The translations under genes and the position numbers were made by a program. 32,272 nt of DNA from an uncultured bacterium (GTDB lineage: Bacteria > Pseudomonadota > Gammaproteobacteria > Burkholderiales > Burkholderiaceae_E), in assembly GCA_903866395.1 (NCBI GenBank), contig CAIPNM010000342.1, positions 1-32,272 of the forward strand, given 5' to 3'. This document shows positions 8,002-15,520 of the stretch, piece after piece. Numbering within the stretch: position 1 is the first letter of the stretch; every line of letters begins with the position of its first letter. Below the pieces are notes generated by a model that made no database searches, was not told where the DNA came from, and worked only from the letters and a program-made list of their open reading frames with translations.

Positions 8002-9183
8002 ATGAACTCACGCAGACAGTTTCTTGAACTCGGCGCGGCCGGTGGCGTGCTCGCCGCGGTGCCCGCCTCCAGTGCCTGGGCCGATCAGGGCGTCACCCGC
8101 GACCAGATCGTGCTCGGGTCCATCCAGGATCTGTCCGGGCCGTTGGTCACCCTTGGCAAACCCATCCAGAACGGCATGATCATGCGCACCGAGCAGATCA
8201 ATGCCGAGGGCGGCATTCACGGCCGCAAGATCCGTCTGGTGGTTGAGGATTCTGGCTATGACCCGCGCAAGGCGGTGCTGGGCGCACAGAAGCTTCTGAC
8301 GCAGGACCGCATTTTTGCGATGGTCGGATCGCTGGGCTCGGTCGTGTCGCTTGCCACCATCCCGCTGGTGATCGAAAAGAACGTCGCCCACCTGTTTCCC
8401 ACCACGGCGCACCACGGCAACTTCGACCCATTCCACAAGCTCAAGTTCGCGCTCGCCACCCCCTATCCGCAAAGCACAGCGGTGGGTCTCAAGGAAGTGG
8501 TGAAGCTGTCTGGCGCCAAGCGCGTTGGCATCCTGTATCAGGATGATGAGTACGGACTCGAGGTGTTGCGCGGCACTGAATCGGCGCTGAAGGATCTCGG
8601 ACTCGCCCTGGTCGAGCGCACCACCTATAAGCGTGGCGCCACCGATTTCGCCTCGCAGATGCAGCGCCTGCGCGCAGCCACCCCCGACCTGATTGTGCTG
8701 GGTACCATCGTTCGCGAAACCATTGGTGCCATGGCGACCGCGCGCCGACTGGGCTACACCGGGCAGTTCTTCGGTAGTCAGGCGGCTTACATGCCGGCGG
8801 TCCCGAAGGCGGGTGGTGCTGCGGTGGAGGGCCTGTTTGCCATCAGCGAAACGCCGGTGCCCTATCGCGATGATCCGTCCAATACCCGCTCTCTCAATGA
8901 ATGGATGGACGCCTTCAAGGCGCGCTTCAAGGAAGACGCCGAGTTGTGGGCAGCCACGGGCTGGATGTACGTGGATATTTTTGCCCGTGCCGCCGAGCGG
9001 GCTGGCCCCAAGCTCACCACTGACTCGCTGGTGAAGGCGCTCGAGGACCACCCCTACCCGCGTGGCTTCCTGGGTAATCCAGAGTTCGTTTTCGGGCCGC
9101 AGAAGCGCCTGGGTAACGATCAGACGCGTCTGGCGCAGATTCAAGGGGGACGCTGGAAAACGGTGTCGGACTTCCTTCGCTGA
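8002..9183 (+). CDS. Periplasmic substrate-binding protein of a HAAT-type ABC transporter
   Basis: This 393-residue protein is the type I periplasmic binding component (LivK-like). The N-terminus SRRQFLELGAAGGVLAAVPASSAWA is a twin-arginine (Tat) signal with cleavage expected after about residue 27, so it seems to be exported folded, unlike classical E. coli LivK, which uses Sec. The mature part starts with ITLGS-like DQIVLGSIQDLSGP and shows the two-lobe pattern (GRKIRLVVEDSGYDPRKAV; RVGILYQDDEYGLEVL). It is the last gene of the operon and is followed by a strong hairpin. The ligand is unknown; the linked ligase, dehydrogenase and thiolase suggest a carboxylate. The pattern of one binding protein at the operon end is common for this family. 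Confidence 0.93.
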   Translation: MNSRRQFLELGAAGGVLAAVPASSAWADQGVTRDQIVLGSIQDLSGPLVTLGKPIQNGMIMRTEQINAEGGIHGRKIRLVVEDSGYDPRKAVLGAQKLLTQDRIFAMVGSLGSVVSLATIPLVIEKNVAHLFPTTAHHGNFDPFHKLKFALATPYPQSTAVGLKEVVKLSGAKRVGILYQDDEYGLEVLRGTESALKDLGLALVERTTYKRGATDFASQMQRLRAATPDLIVLGTIVRETIGAMATARRLGYTGQFFGSQAAYMPAVPKAGGAAVEGLFAISETPVPYRDDPSNTRSLNEWMDAFKARFKEDAELWAATGWMYVDIFARAAERAGPKLTTDSLVKALEDHPYPRGFLGNPEFVFGPQKRLGNDQTRLAQIQGGRWKTVSDFLR

Positions 9184-9205
9184 GCCCGGGCGCTTTTCGC
9201 TGGCA

Positions 9206-9236
9206 CTTCCGTCTGGGCGAGTGGCCCGGGCGGAAG
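9206..9236 (+). terminator. Strong hairpin after the liv operon
   Basis: A 13-bp stem with a 5-nt loop (GAGTG) begins 22 nt after the binding-protein stop. Two of the pairs are U-G in plus-strand RNA and become mismatches in minus-strand RNA, so the structure favours the liv transcript. No T-run follows, so it may be a 3' stabiliser or an atypical terminator. The 118-nt convergent gap holds nothing else that I recognise. Confidence 0.5.
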
Positions 9237-9301
9237 CCGCCCGCGCAGCGGGATTGGGCAATCTTGCGGCCCAGGATGTCGAGGGTGGGTTGGCCAGCGG
9301 G

Positions 9302-9802
9302 TCAGCCGACCGCAAATACCGCGGATCCGGTCGCGATCAGCGTGTGATGCTCGTTCTCCAGACGCATCTGTATCGACGCCGTGCGCTCGCCCATCCGCAG
9401 CACCCGGGCAGAGGCCGCGAAGCGCTCGCCCAGACCTTTCTCTAGATAGTCGATTCGCAGGTCTACCGTGTGAGTGCGCGCCAGTCGGGCGAATACCTGC
9501 TCGGGCGCGGAATCACGATGACGCTCCATGAATGCGAGCATCACCGCAAGCCCGGCTGCGGAGTCCAGCGCGGTCGCAATCACGCCGCCGTGAAGCTGCC
9601 CGTGAACAAAATGTCCCACCAGCTCCGGGCGCATGGCAAATCCAAGCACGGGCCCGTTTGGGTCGAGTGACTCCACCCTGATGCCCAGCACCGCGTTGAA
9701 GCGGATCCGCTCCTCGAAGGTGTTGATCACCGTGCGCGACAGCCATGCCGCGCGTTCAGCGGGGTCTTGGGGCAATTCGGCAAACGGTTTGACGGACATC
9801 AT
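9302..9802 (-). CDS. Hotdog-fold thioesterase (PaaI/YigI-like)
   Basis: This 166-residue protein fits the hotdog acyl-CoA thioesterase family. The key segment is HGQLHGGVIATALDSAAGLAVM (about 86-107), with the conserved HGG helix start; the later strands DLRIDYLEKGLGERFAASARV and the terminal GSAVFAVG also fit. It would hydrolyse acyl-CoA to free acid and CoA in the cytoplasm. Two adjacent ATGs (9802 and 9799) can serve as start. It begins 7 nt after the acyl-CoA dehydrogenase stop, so the two are probably in one operon; the enzyme may release a product or relieve CoA trapping. The substrate is unknown. Confidence 0.85.
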   Translation of the reverse strand: MMSVKPFAELPQDPAERAAWLSRTVINTFEERIRFNAVLGIRVESLDPNGPVLGFAMRPELVGHFVHGQLHGGVIATALDSAAGLAVMLAFMERHRDSAPEQVFARLARTHTVDLRIDYLEKGLGERFAASARVLRMGERTASIQMRLENEHHTLIATGSAVFAVG

Positions 9803-9809
9803 GCAGCGA

Positions 9810-10961
9810 TCACGTACGGGACAAGAGCCCCATGGTTTTTGCGATGATGCCCAGCATCACTTCATCGGCGCCGCCGCCGATGGAGGCAAGCCGGGAGTCG
9901 CGCCAATGGCGGTTGACCGAGGTTTCCTCGATATAGCCCATGCCACCCCAGAATTGCAGGCACCAGTCGGCTGTTTCCCGCGCGACGCGTGCCGCCTTGA
10001 GTTTGCACATGGAGGCGAGCTGCGTCACATCCTGGCCGGCGATGTAGAGCCCGACAGTCTTGTGGAGCAGTGCGCCGGTGGCTTCCACCTCGGTCTGCAG
10101 CTCGGCGAGTTTGAACTGTATGAACTGGTTGGCCAGCAATGATTTGCCAAACGCCTCACGGCTCTTCAGATAGTCGATGGTTTCCTGGATGATGAGCGCG
10201 TTTTTCTGCCAGCCGGCGGCTGCCCACATGCGCTCTTCCTGAAACTGCATCATCTGGTAGGTGAAGCCCATGCCCTCTTCGCCGATTCGCCAGCGCTGCG
10301 GGACGCGAACGCCGTCAAAGTGAATCTGCGCGGTATCGGATGAGTGCATGCCGGCCTTGCGCAACTTCCGTGCAACGGTGATGCCGGGTGTATCCATGGG
10401 TACGCAGATCAGGGTCTTGTTGCGATGGGCAGCGCCCTCCGAGGTGTTGGCAAGGAGGCACATCCAGTCGGCCTGCGTGCCGCTGGTGGTCCACATCTTG
10501 CCGCCGTCGATCACGTAATCGTCGCCATCGCGGCGTGCCACGGTTCGGATGGAGGCGACGTCAGAGCCTGCGCCGACCTCGGATACTCCGAGGCAGGCCA
10601 CCCGCTCGCCGCTGATGGAGGGAGCGAGAAATTCCTGCTTCACCTCGTCAGAGCCGAAGCGCGCGAGTGCAGGCGTGGCCATGTCGGTTTGTACGCCGAT
10701 TGCCATCGGGACACCGCCGCAGCGTACCCAGGAGAGTGCCTCGGCCATGGCGAGGCCGTAGGAGTAGTCAAGCCCCATGCCTCCAAATTCCACCGGCTTG
10801 CAGACCCCGAGAAATCCCAGGCGTCCCATCTTGCGAAACAGTTCGCGCGCCGGAAAGATGCCGTCGGCCTCCCATTGATCGACGTGCGGATTGATCTCGG
10901 ACTCGATGAACTTCCTGAGCGAGTCCTGAAGCTGTCGGTGCTGATCGGTATAGAGGTTCAT
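9810..10961 (-). CDS. Acyl-CoA dehydrogenase (second copy, AtuD-like end)
   Basis: This 383-residue FAD enzyme has GVSEVGAGSDVASIRT (125-140), MWTTSGTQADW and the C-terminal FWGGMGYIEETSVNRHWRD. The catalytic loop reads SIGGGADEVMLGIIAKTMG, with E367 in the usual base position but ADE instead of the commoner TNE; this variant is known in dehydrogenases for branched or terpenoid acyl-CoAs such as citronellyl-CoA (AtuD). That assignment is only suggestive. It differs clearly from the dehydrogenase at 1364, so it is not a recent duplicate. It lies 17 nt downstream of the EamA gene and 7 nt upstream of the thioesterase, in one minus-strand operon. Confidence 0.92.
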   Translation of the reverse strand: MNLYTDQHRQLQDSLRKFIESEINPHVDQWEADGIFPARELFRKMGRLGFLGVCKPVEFGGMGLDYSYGLAMAEALSWVRCGGVPMAIGVQTDMATPALARFGSDEVKQEFLAPSISGERVACLGVSEVGAGSDVASIRTVARRDGDDYVIDGGKMWTTSGTQADWMCLLANTSEGAAHRNKTLICVPMDTPGITVARKLRKAGMHSSDTAQIHFDGVRVPQRWRIGEEGMGFTYQMMQFQEERMWAAAGWQKNALIIQETIDYLKSREAFGKSLLANQFIQFKLAELQTEVEATGALLHKTVGLYIAGQDVTQLASMCKLKAARVARETADWCLQFWGGMGYIEETSVNRHWRDSRLASIGGGADEVMLGIIAKTMGLLSRT

Positions 10962-10978
10962 GGTGTGACTGAATCGTA

Positions 10979-11902
10979 TCAGGGCTTCGTTGTAGTCGAC
11001 TGACTGGCCTGGCGTGTTTCTGCCACCATCGATGCGATGCCGCTTGCGCAGATGATGGCAATACCCAGACTGCCGATTGGGTCGGGAAGGTCGCCGAAAA
11101 AGAACCAGCCTGCGACTGCGGCTCCGACAATCTGCAGAAAGGTGAGCGGCGCCACGAAGGAGGCGCTCGACCAGTAGTAGGCCTGAACCAGACAGATCTG
11201 ACTAACCGTGCCGCACACACCAATTCCGACGAGCTGCGCCCACATCGCTAACGTGATGGTCTGAGGCCAGCCGCCCCAGACGGGCATCAGAGGCAGCGTG
11301 AGCGCCGACACGACCGTGCCGACCAGTGCGGTGATCAGTACGGTGGCTGTTGTTCCTTCGCCCGGTGTTGCGGAGAGCTTCCGGGTGAGCAGCTGAAAGA
11401 CGATGCTGCAGGCTACGGTAATGAGGGCGAACCCCACGCCTGTCGGGCTCAGATCGGTGCCGGGCCTCAGGATGAGGAGCATGCCGGCGAACCCGCCTGC
11501 TGCGCCAAGCCAGCGCCAGATCGTTACCCGCTCGCCGAGTAACGGTCCCGCGAGCAGCATCACAAAGAAAGGCGTGATGAATGCAATCGCCGTGGCCTCG
11601 GCCTGGGGCAGATAACCGAGCGCGCTGAAGAAGCTTAAGGTGAACCCGACCAGCATCAGTCCGCGGATGATTTGCAGCCAGGGCCGATGCGTCCGAATGA
11701 TGGCTGCGCCCAGCCGGGGGCCGAAGATCAGCACCATCAACACGGCATGGACAGCGTGACGGACGAACGAGATCAAAGGCGTGCCCATTTGCGTGGCGAG
11801 CGCTTTGGCAATCGCATCCATCAGGATGAAGAAAACCAATCCGGTCAGGAGAAAAGCGAAGGCACGGACTGGACGCGCGTGGTGAACAGATACCTCGCTC
11901 AA
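10979..11902 (-). CDS. EamA/DMT-family transporter
   Basis: This 307-residue membrane protein has about ten hydrophobic segments in two EamA repeats; the first ends with FFSALGYLPQAEATAIAFITPFFVMLLAG, a typical DMT half. Such proteins export metabolites or drugs across the inner membrane. No ATG precedes the first membrane helix; TTG at 11902 is chosen because AAGGA lies 5 nt upstream (11908-11912). It heads an operon with an acyl-CoA dehydrogenase and a thioesterase, so an acid-export role is possible but not shown. It is divergent from lemA with 101 nt between starts. No substrate can be named. Confidence 0.88.
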   Translation of the reverse strand: MSEVSVHHARPVRAFAFLLTGLVFFILMDAIAKALATQMGTPLISFVRHAVHAVLMVLIFGPRLGAAIIRTHRPWLQIIRGLMLVGFTLSFFSALGYLPQAEATAIAFITPFFVMLLAGPLLGERVTIWRWLGAAGGFAGMLLILRPGTDLSPTGVGFALITVACSIVFQLLTRKLSATPGEGTTATVLITALVGTVVSALTLPLMPVWGGWPQTITLAMWAQLVGIGVCGTVSQICLVQAYYWSSASFVAPLTFLQIVGAAVAGWFFFGDLPDPIGSLGIAIICASGIASMVAETRQASQSTTTKP

Positions 11903-11907
11903 TATGA

Positions 11908-11912
11908 TCCTT
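11908..11912 (-). promoter_or_regulatory. Ribosome binding site that fixes a TTG start
   Basis: On the minus strand AAGGA is 5 nt before TTG 11902. As no ATG or GTG with a good site is in frame between the upstream stop and the first membrane helix, this supports TTG initiation for the EamA transporter. Confidence 0.6.
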
Positions 11913-11991
11913 CTTTTGTTTTCGGTGCTCTGATTCGCTGACCTATGCCCGCTGCACTGAGCGCGAATTCAGGTATCTTGAAATGAATGAC

Positions 11992-11997
11992 GAAAGG
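11992..11997 (+). promoter_or_regulatory. Ribosome binding site that decides the lemA start
   Basis: GAAAGG lies 6 nt before ATG 12004, favouring that start over the in-frame ATG at 11983. Starting at 12004 also gives a compact lipoprotein signal. The rest of the 101-nt divergent gap shows no convincing promoter by eye. Confidence 0.5.
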
Positions 11998-12003
11998 TAT
12001 CTC

Positions 12004-12615
12004 ATGAATCTCGCCCAGTCGTTTCGCGCAGTCCCGATTTTCATGTTGGCTTTGCTCAGCCTGCTGCTTGGTGGCTGTGGGTATAACGATTTTCAGCGGC
12101 TTGACGAGCAGACCAAAGCGGCCTGGTCGGAAGTGCTCAACCAATACCAGCGGCGCGCCGATCTGGTGCCCAATCTGGTGGCCACCGTCAAGGGGGAAGC
12201 CTCGTTCGAACAGGAGACCCTTTTGCGGGTAGTGGAGGCGCGTGCCCGCGCAACGGCGATCCAGGTTACGCCTGAGACGCTCAACGATCCGCAGGCCCTG
12301 CAACGCTTCCAGCAAGCCCAGGGCAGCCTCGGCTCGGCGTTGTCGCGTCTACTCGCGGTGAGCGAAAGCTATCCCACGCTCAAATCTAATCAGGGCTTTC
12401 AGGATTTGCGAGTTCAGCTTGAGGGCACGGAAAACCGGATCACTGTCGCCCGCAATCGCTACATTCAGGCAGTGCAGCAGTACAACACGCTCGTGCGCAG
12501 TTTTCCGAGCAATCTCACTGCGCTTGCGCTGAGCTACCCGATCAAGCCCAACCTGAGCGTCAGCAACGAGGCGCAGCTCAGCCAGCCCCCTGCTGTCGAC
12601 TTCCAGAAAAAGTGA
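12004..12615 (+). CDS. LemA family lipoprotein
   Basis: This 203-residue protein carries a hydrophobic N-terminus ending in LLGGC, a lipobox with C25 as the lipidated residue. It then has the LemA hallmarks: DEQTKAAWSEVLNQYQRRADLVPNLVATVKG and VARNRYIQAVQQYNTLVRSFP. The rest is helical, fitting the LemA helical bundle. LemA proteins are membrane- or envelope-linked and of uncertain biochemical role. Its stop is 11 nt before a TPM-domain protein gene, and a second TPM gene follows; LemA with TPM proteins is a recurring bacterial trio. Start 12004 is preferred over 11983 because of the GAAAGG site. Confidence 0.92.
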   Translation: MNLAQSFRAVPIFMLALLSLLLGGCGYNDFQRLDEQTKAAWSEVLNQYQRRADLVPNLVATVKGEASFEQETLLRVVEARARATAIQVTPETLNDPQALQRFQQAQGSLGSALSRLLAVSESYPTLKSNQGFQDLRVQLEGTENRITVARNRYIQAVQQYNTLVRSFPSNLTALALSYPIKPNLSVSNEAQLSQPPAVDFQKK

Positions 12616-12625
12616 GCGTTTCAAC

Positions 12626-13537
12626 ATGATGCGCAGCCCGGCCCTCGCGCTCAGTTTTCTGCGCACGCTGGCCAGATGGGGGCTCGCGCTCGCGCTCGCG
12701 AGCCTTCAAGGTCTTGCGCACAGTCAGGCGCTTCAGGCGATTCCTCCGCTAAGCGCGCGCATCATCGACACCACGGCCACTCTGAAAGCCGAACAGGTGC
12801 AGGCGATTGAAGCCAGGCTGCGGGCTTTCGAAGCGGCCCGGGGTACCCAGATCGTTGTGCTGATGGTGCCCACTACGGCGCCGGAAGACATTGCCGACTT
12901 TACCCAAAGGGTCGGTGATGCCTGGAAGATCGGTCGCAGGGATATCGGAGACGGTCTGCTCCTCATCATCGCGAAGAATGACCGCACGCTCCGTATCGCG
13001 CCGGCCAAAGCGCTGGAGGGTGCCGTACCCGATCTCGCGGCGCGCCAGGTGATTGACCGAAGCATCGCGCCACGCTTTCGCGAGGGGGACTTCGCAGGCG
13101 GCATTGATGCGGGCCTCAGCCGGTTGATGGCCCTCATCGCGGGGGAAGCGCTGCCCGAACCGCGGGGGGCGAGCGGTACATCGAAATCCGCCTCCGACTG
13201 GACCGATGCCCTGGTACTTTTGCTGGTGGCCGTCCCGGTCCTGGCCCGCCGGCTGACGGGCTGGTTCGGGCGCAAACTGGCGTGCCTCGTCACCGGACTG
13301 GGAGCGGGACTCCTCACCTGGGCCTCAGGCGCGGGCTTGATCCTGGTCCTGCTTTCCGTGCCCCTGGCGGTTCTCTGGGGATTGATTGCGACCATGGCGA
13401 CCTGGCGGGTTCATCCCAGTCGATCCCATGGCGACTGGGCGAATTCGAGCGGCCGTTCCAGCACGTGGTCGGATGGCGGGTTCAGGAGCGGCGGTGGCGG
13501 AAATTTCGGTGGCGGCGGCGCCTCGGGGAGGTGGTGA
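12626..13537 (+). CDS. TPM-domain protein with membrane segments and Gly-rich tail (YgcG-like)
   Basis: This 303-residue protein starts with a signal peptide (cleavage near AHSQA, residue 35). A TPM domain follows at about 40-175, with GTQIVVLMVPTTAPEDI, RRDIGDGLLLIIAKNDRTLRI and the GDFAGGIDAGL end. Hydrophobic stretches at about 195-262 suggest two or three membrane helices, and the tail is Ser/Gly-rich (GGFRSGGGGNFGGGGASGRW). This architecture matches the YgcG family, in which the TPM domain faces the periplasm. TPM proteins have been linked to phosphatase activity or photosystem repair in plants; the bacterial role is unsettled. It is coupled with the neighbouring LemA and the second TPM gene. 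A GGCTCGCG inverted repeat (12681-12704) in the signal peptide is probably just repeated codons. Confidence 0.88.
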   Translation: MMRSPALALSFLRTLARWGLALALASLQGLAHSQALQAIPPLSARIIDTTATLKAEQVQAIEARLRAFEAARGTQIVVLMVPTTAPEDIADFTQRVGDAWKIGRRDIGDGLLLIIAKNDRTLRIAPAKALEGAVPDLAARQVIDRSIAPRFREGDFAGGIDAGLSRLMALIAGEALPEPRGASGTSKSASDWTDALVLLLVAVPVLARRLTGWFGRKLACLVTGLGAGLLTWASGAGLILVLLSVPLAVLWGLIATMATWRVHPSRSHGDWANSSGRSSTWSDGGFRSGGGGNFGGGGASGRW

Positions 13538-13538
13538 C

Positions 13539-14078
13539 ATGACACCGCGAGCGGGCACCCTCTCGAACTGGTTTGGCTTCGCAGCCCGGCAGTTGTGGTT
13601 CGACGAAACCGATATCGATCGGCTGCTGGGCCCAGGCTGGGCCGAGCGGCTGGCCGAGCAAATCCAGACCACTGAAGCGGGTGGCTCGGGTGAGGTGAGG
13701 CTATGCGTTGAAGCGGCTTTGCCCTGGGCTGATGTCGTACGGGCGCGCGAGCTTGGTATTGATCCGCTGATCCGCGAGCGCGCTTCGAATCTCTTTGCCC
13801 AATTGCGGGTCTGGGATACCGAGAACAACAGCGGTGTCCTGTTTTATATGCTCCTCTCCGAGAGAGCCATCGAAATCGTGGTCGACCGCGGCTTACGCCG
13901 CATAGACGCCCGCTGCTGGCAGGATCTGGCAGAGGACACGGCGCGGGGCTTGCGGGCGGGGCAAGGCTTGCGGGCGCTTTTAACGAGCCTCGAGCGGTGC
14001 AGGGGCCTGCTGCAGGGGGCTGGTCTGCCTGAGGACAGTGCAGGCAATGAGCTTCCCGATGCACCGCATCGGCAGTAG
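13539..14078 (+). CDS. Second TPM-domain protein
   Basis: This 179-residue protein follows the first TPM gene by one base (TGAC-ATG), with a GGAGG-rich site shortly upstream. Its central part (about residues 45-150) aligns in pattern with the TPM fold: GGSGEVRLCVEAALPW, ARELGIDPLIRERASNLFAQL, NNSGVLFYMLLSERAIEIVVDRG and ARCWQDLAEDTARGLRAG. It lacks a signal peptide or membrane segment, so it appears cytoplasmic or membrane-associated through partners. The GLRAG/GLRAL segment comes from a 12-bp direct repeat (13947-13958 and 13965-13976). It is the last gene of the lemA trio and ends 18 bases before the convergent tRNA-Arg. Confidence 0.82.
   Translation: MTPRAGTLSNWFGFAARQLWFDETDIDRLLGPGWAERLAEQIQTTEAGGSGEVRLCVEAALPWADVVRARELGIDPLIRERASNLFAQLRVWDTENNSGVLFYMLLSERAIEIVVDRGLRRIDARCWQDLAEDTARGLRAGQGLRALLTSLERCRGLLQGAGLPEDSAGNELPDAPHRQ
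14056..14072 (-). terminator. Hairpin downstream of tRNA-Arg
   Basis: CCGATGC-ACC-GCATCGG is a perfect 7-bp stem with a 3-nt loop, 24 nt past the tRNA 3' end in the minus direction and inside the last codons of the convergent TPM gene. It could end the folA/tRNA transcript or the lemA transcript. There is no T-run. Confidence 0.35.
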
Positions 14079-14096
14079 TGGGGAAGAGCCCAGTAG

Positions 14097-14172
14097 TGGC
14101 GCCCCCGACACGAATCGAACGTGTGACCCTCCCCTTAGGAGGGGGATGCTCTATCCACTGAGCTACGGGGGC
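14097..14172 (-). tRNA. tRNA-Arg (anticodon CCT)
   Basis: The minus strand folds as a full cloverleaf of 76 bases. The acceptor stem is GCCCCCG/CGGGGGC, the D arm follows TAGCTCAGTGGATAGAGC, the anticodon stem TCCCC/GGGGA carries loop CTCCTAA (CCT, reads AGG), and the T arm is ACACG-TTCGATT-CGTGT. The 3' CCA is encoded. The 5' end overlaps the folA stop codon by 10 nt on the same strand, and no integrase or att duplicate is seen next to it. AGG is expected to be a rare codon in this GC-rich genome. Confidence 0.97.
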
Positions 14173-14729
14173 GTGCCGTGGATTGTAGCCGAGCCGCCTG
14201 TTGCCTCGTGTGCCCGCTCGAGGTTGCGGTAATGCGAGATGGCGTAGCTGATGCCGCTTGCCGAGAGATGCGTCTGTCGCGACCGCAGCAACCACTTCGC
14301 GGGATCGAGGGATGGGAAGAATGCGTCGCCCTCAGGCTCGAGATCGATCTCGGTGATGATCGCCTGATCGGCCTGGTCGAGTACGGCGCGATAGATCTCC
14401 CCGCCCCCGGCAATAAAGACATGGGGGACATCGCCTGCGAGCCTGACTGCCTCACCAAGTGAGGCCGCGCGCTCGCAACCTGGGCTCGTCCAGGATGGAT
14501 CGCGGGTGAGTACGATGGTGCGACGGCCCGGGAGCGGCCGGCCGATGGACTCGAAGGTTTTCCTACCCATCACCAGCACATGACCCAGCGTGGTTGCTTT
14601 GAAATGCCGGAGATCTTCAGGCAGCTGCCAGGGCAGGGTGTTGTTCAGACCGATCACGCCATTGGCGGCACGGGCCACGATGAGGGTGATCAGGGGGCGC
14701 GGTGCCACCGCGCGAACGCCCCGCGTCAT
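14163..14729 (-). CDS. folA: Dihydrofolate reductase
   Basis: This 188-residue enzyme reduces dihydrofolate to tetrahydrofolate with NADPH, regenerating the folate used by ThyA. Motifs are [19 protein letters not shown] (22-40, with D39 as the substrate-binding acid), [19 protein letters not shown] (51-69), [11 protein letters not shown] (104-114) and the C-terminal strand [11 protein letters not shown]. The N-terminus has about ten extra residues and the C-terminus a dispensable-looking tail of about 18 residues ([13 protein letters not shown] end). The ATG overlaps the thyA TGA by 4 nt (ATGA). The stop codon TAG is bases 8-10 of the tRNA-Arg gene, so RNase P cleavage at the tRNA 5' end would remove the stop from the message. 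Confidence 0.96.
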   Translation of the reverse strand: MTRGVRAVAPRPLITLIVARAANGVIGLNNTLPWQLPEDLRHFKATTLGHVLVMGRKTFESIGRPLPGRRTIVLTRDPSWTSPGCERAASLGEAVRLAGDVPHVFIAGGGEIYRAVLDQADQAIITEIDLEPEGDAFFPSLDPAKWLLRSRQTHLSASGISYAISHYRNLERAHEATGGSATIHGTPP

Positions 14730-15520
14730 ACCGCGACCGGGGCCTTGATATGCGGATGCGACTGATAGCCGGAGATCTCGAAGTCTTCAAACCGATAGTC
14801 GAAGATGGAATCCGGACGGCGCAGGATGGTGAGGCGGGGCAGCGGGAATGGCTCGCGCGCGAGTTGCGTGCGGGCCTGTTCGAGATGATTGAGATACAGA
14901 TGGCAGTCGCCGCCCGTCCAGATGAAATCACCGGGTTGCAGATCGCATTGCTGCGCCACCATGTGGGTGAGGAGCGCATACGATGCAATGTTGAACGGGA
15001 CGCCCAGAAAAATATCGGCGCTGCGCTGATACATCTGGCACGACAATCGCCCCCCCGCTACATGAAACTGGAAGAACGCATGACAGGGCGCGAGCGCCAT
15101 TTTTGGCAGGTCGGCGACATTCCAGGCCGACACAATGAGGCGCCGTGAGGAGGGGTCACGCCGGATTCGATCGACCACATCGGTGATCTGGTCGATGGTG
15201 CCGCCGTCGCCTGCCGGCCAATTGCGCCACTGATAGCCGTAGACCGGACCCAGCTCGCCCTGTTCGTCGGCCCATTCGTCCCAGATGCTGACACCGTTGT
15301 CGCGCAGGTAAGCGACGTTGGTAGAGCCCTGCAGGAACCAAAGAAGCTCGTGAATGATCGAGCGAAGGTGCAACTTCTTGGTGGTGACCAGCGGAAAGCC
15401 CTCGGCAAGGTCAAAGCGCATCTGCCAGCCAAACACCGACAGCGTGCCGGTGCCCGTGCGGTCGGACTTCGGTTCGCCGCGCTCGAGAACATGACGCATC
15501 AGGTCGAGATAGGCTTTCAC
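14726..15520 (-). CDS. thyA: Thymidylate synthase
   Basis: This 264-residue enzyme is the same length as E. coli ThyA. It methylates dUMP to dTMP with methylene-tetrahydrofolate, producing dihydrofolate for FolA. The catalytic cysteine is C146 in [10 protein letters not shown], the phosphate-binding arginines lie in SDRTGTGT (19-26) and RRDPSSRR (120-127), and [11 protein letters not shown] and [12 protein letters not shown] complete the dUMP site. It is intact. Its ATG overlaps the stop of the TetR gene by 4 nt, and its stop overlaps the folA start by 4 nt, so translation of all three is probably coupled. Confidence 0.97.
   Translation of the reverse strand: MKAYLDLMRHVLERGEPKSDRTGTGTLSVFGWQMRFDLAEGFPLVTTKKLHLRSIIHELLWFLQGSTNVAYLRDNGVSIWDEWADEQGELGPVYGYQWRNWPAGDGGTIDQITDVVDRIRRDPSSRRLIVSAWNVADLPKMALAPCHAFFQFHVAGGRLSCQMYQRSADIFLGVPFNIASYALLTHMVAQQCDLQPGDFIWTGGDCHLYLNHLEQARTQLAREPFPLPRLTILRRPDSIFDYRFEDFEISGYQSHPHIKAPVAV

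Noticed and set aside
8008-9315. Minus-strand open frame of 435 codons opposite the binding protein
   Set aside because: It is antisense to a full binding-protein gene with a strong ribosome site, and shows no motif.
12681-12704. GGCTCGCG inverted repeat with CTCGCG triplication
   Set aside because: It lies in the signal peptide codons of a TPM protein (LALALAS) and is explained by repeated Leu/Ala codons.
13947-13976. 12-bp direct repeat in the second TPM gene
   Set aside because: Two short copies in frame encode GLRAG/GLRAL; it is too small to be a mobile or regulatory repeat.
14097-14172. tRNA-Arg as an integration site
   Set aside because: No integrase, no duplicated tRNA 3' end and no change in gene style are seen on either side.
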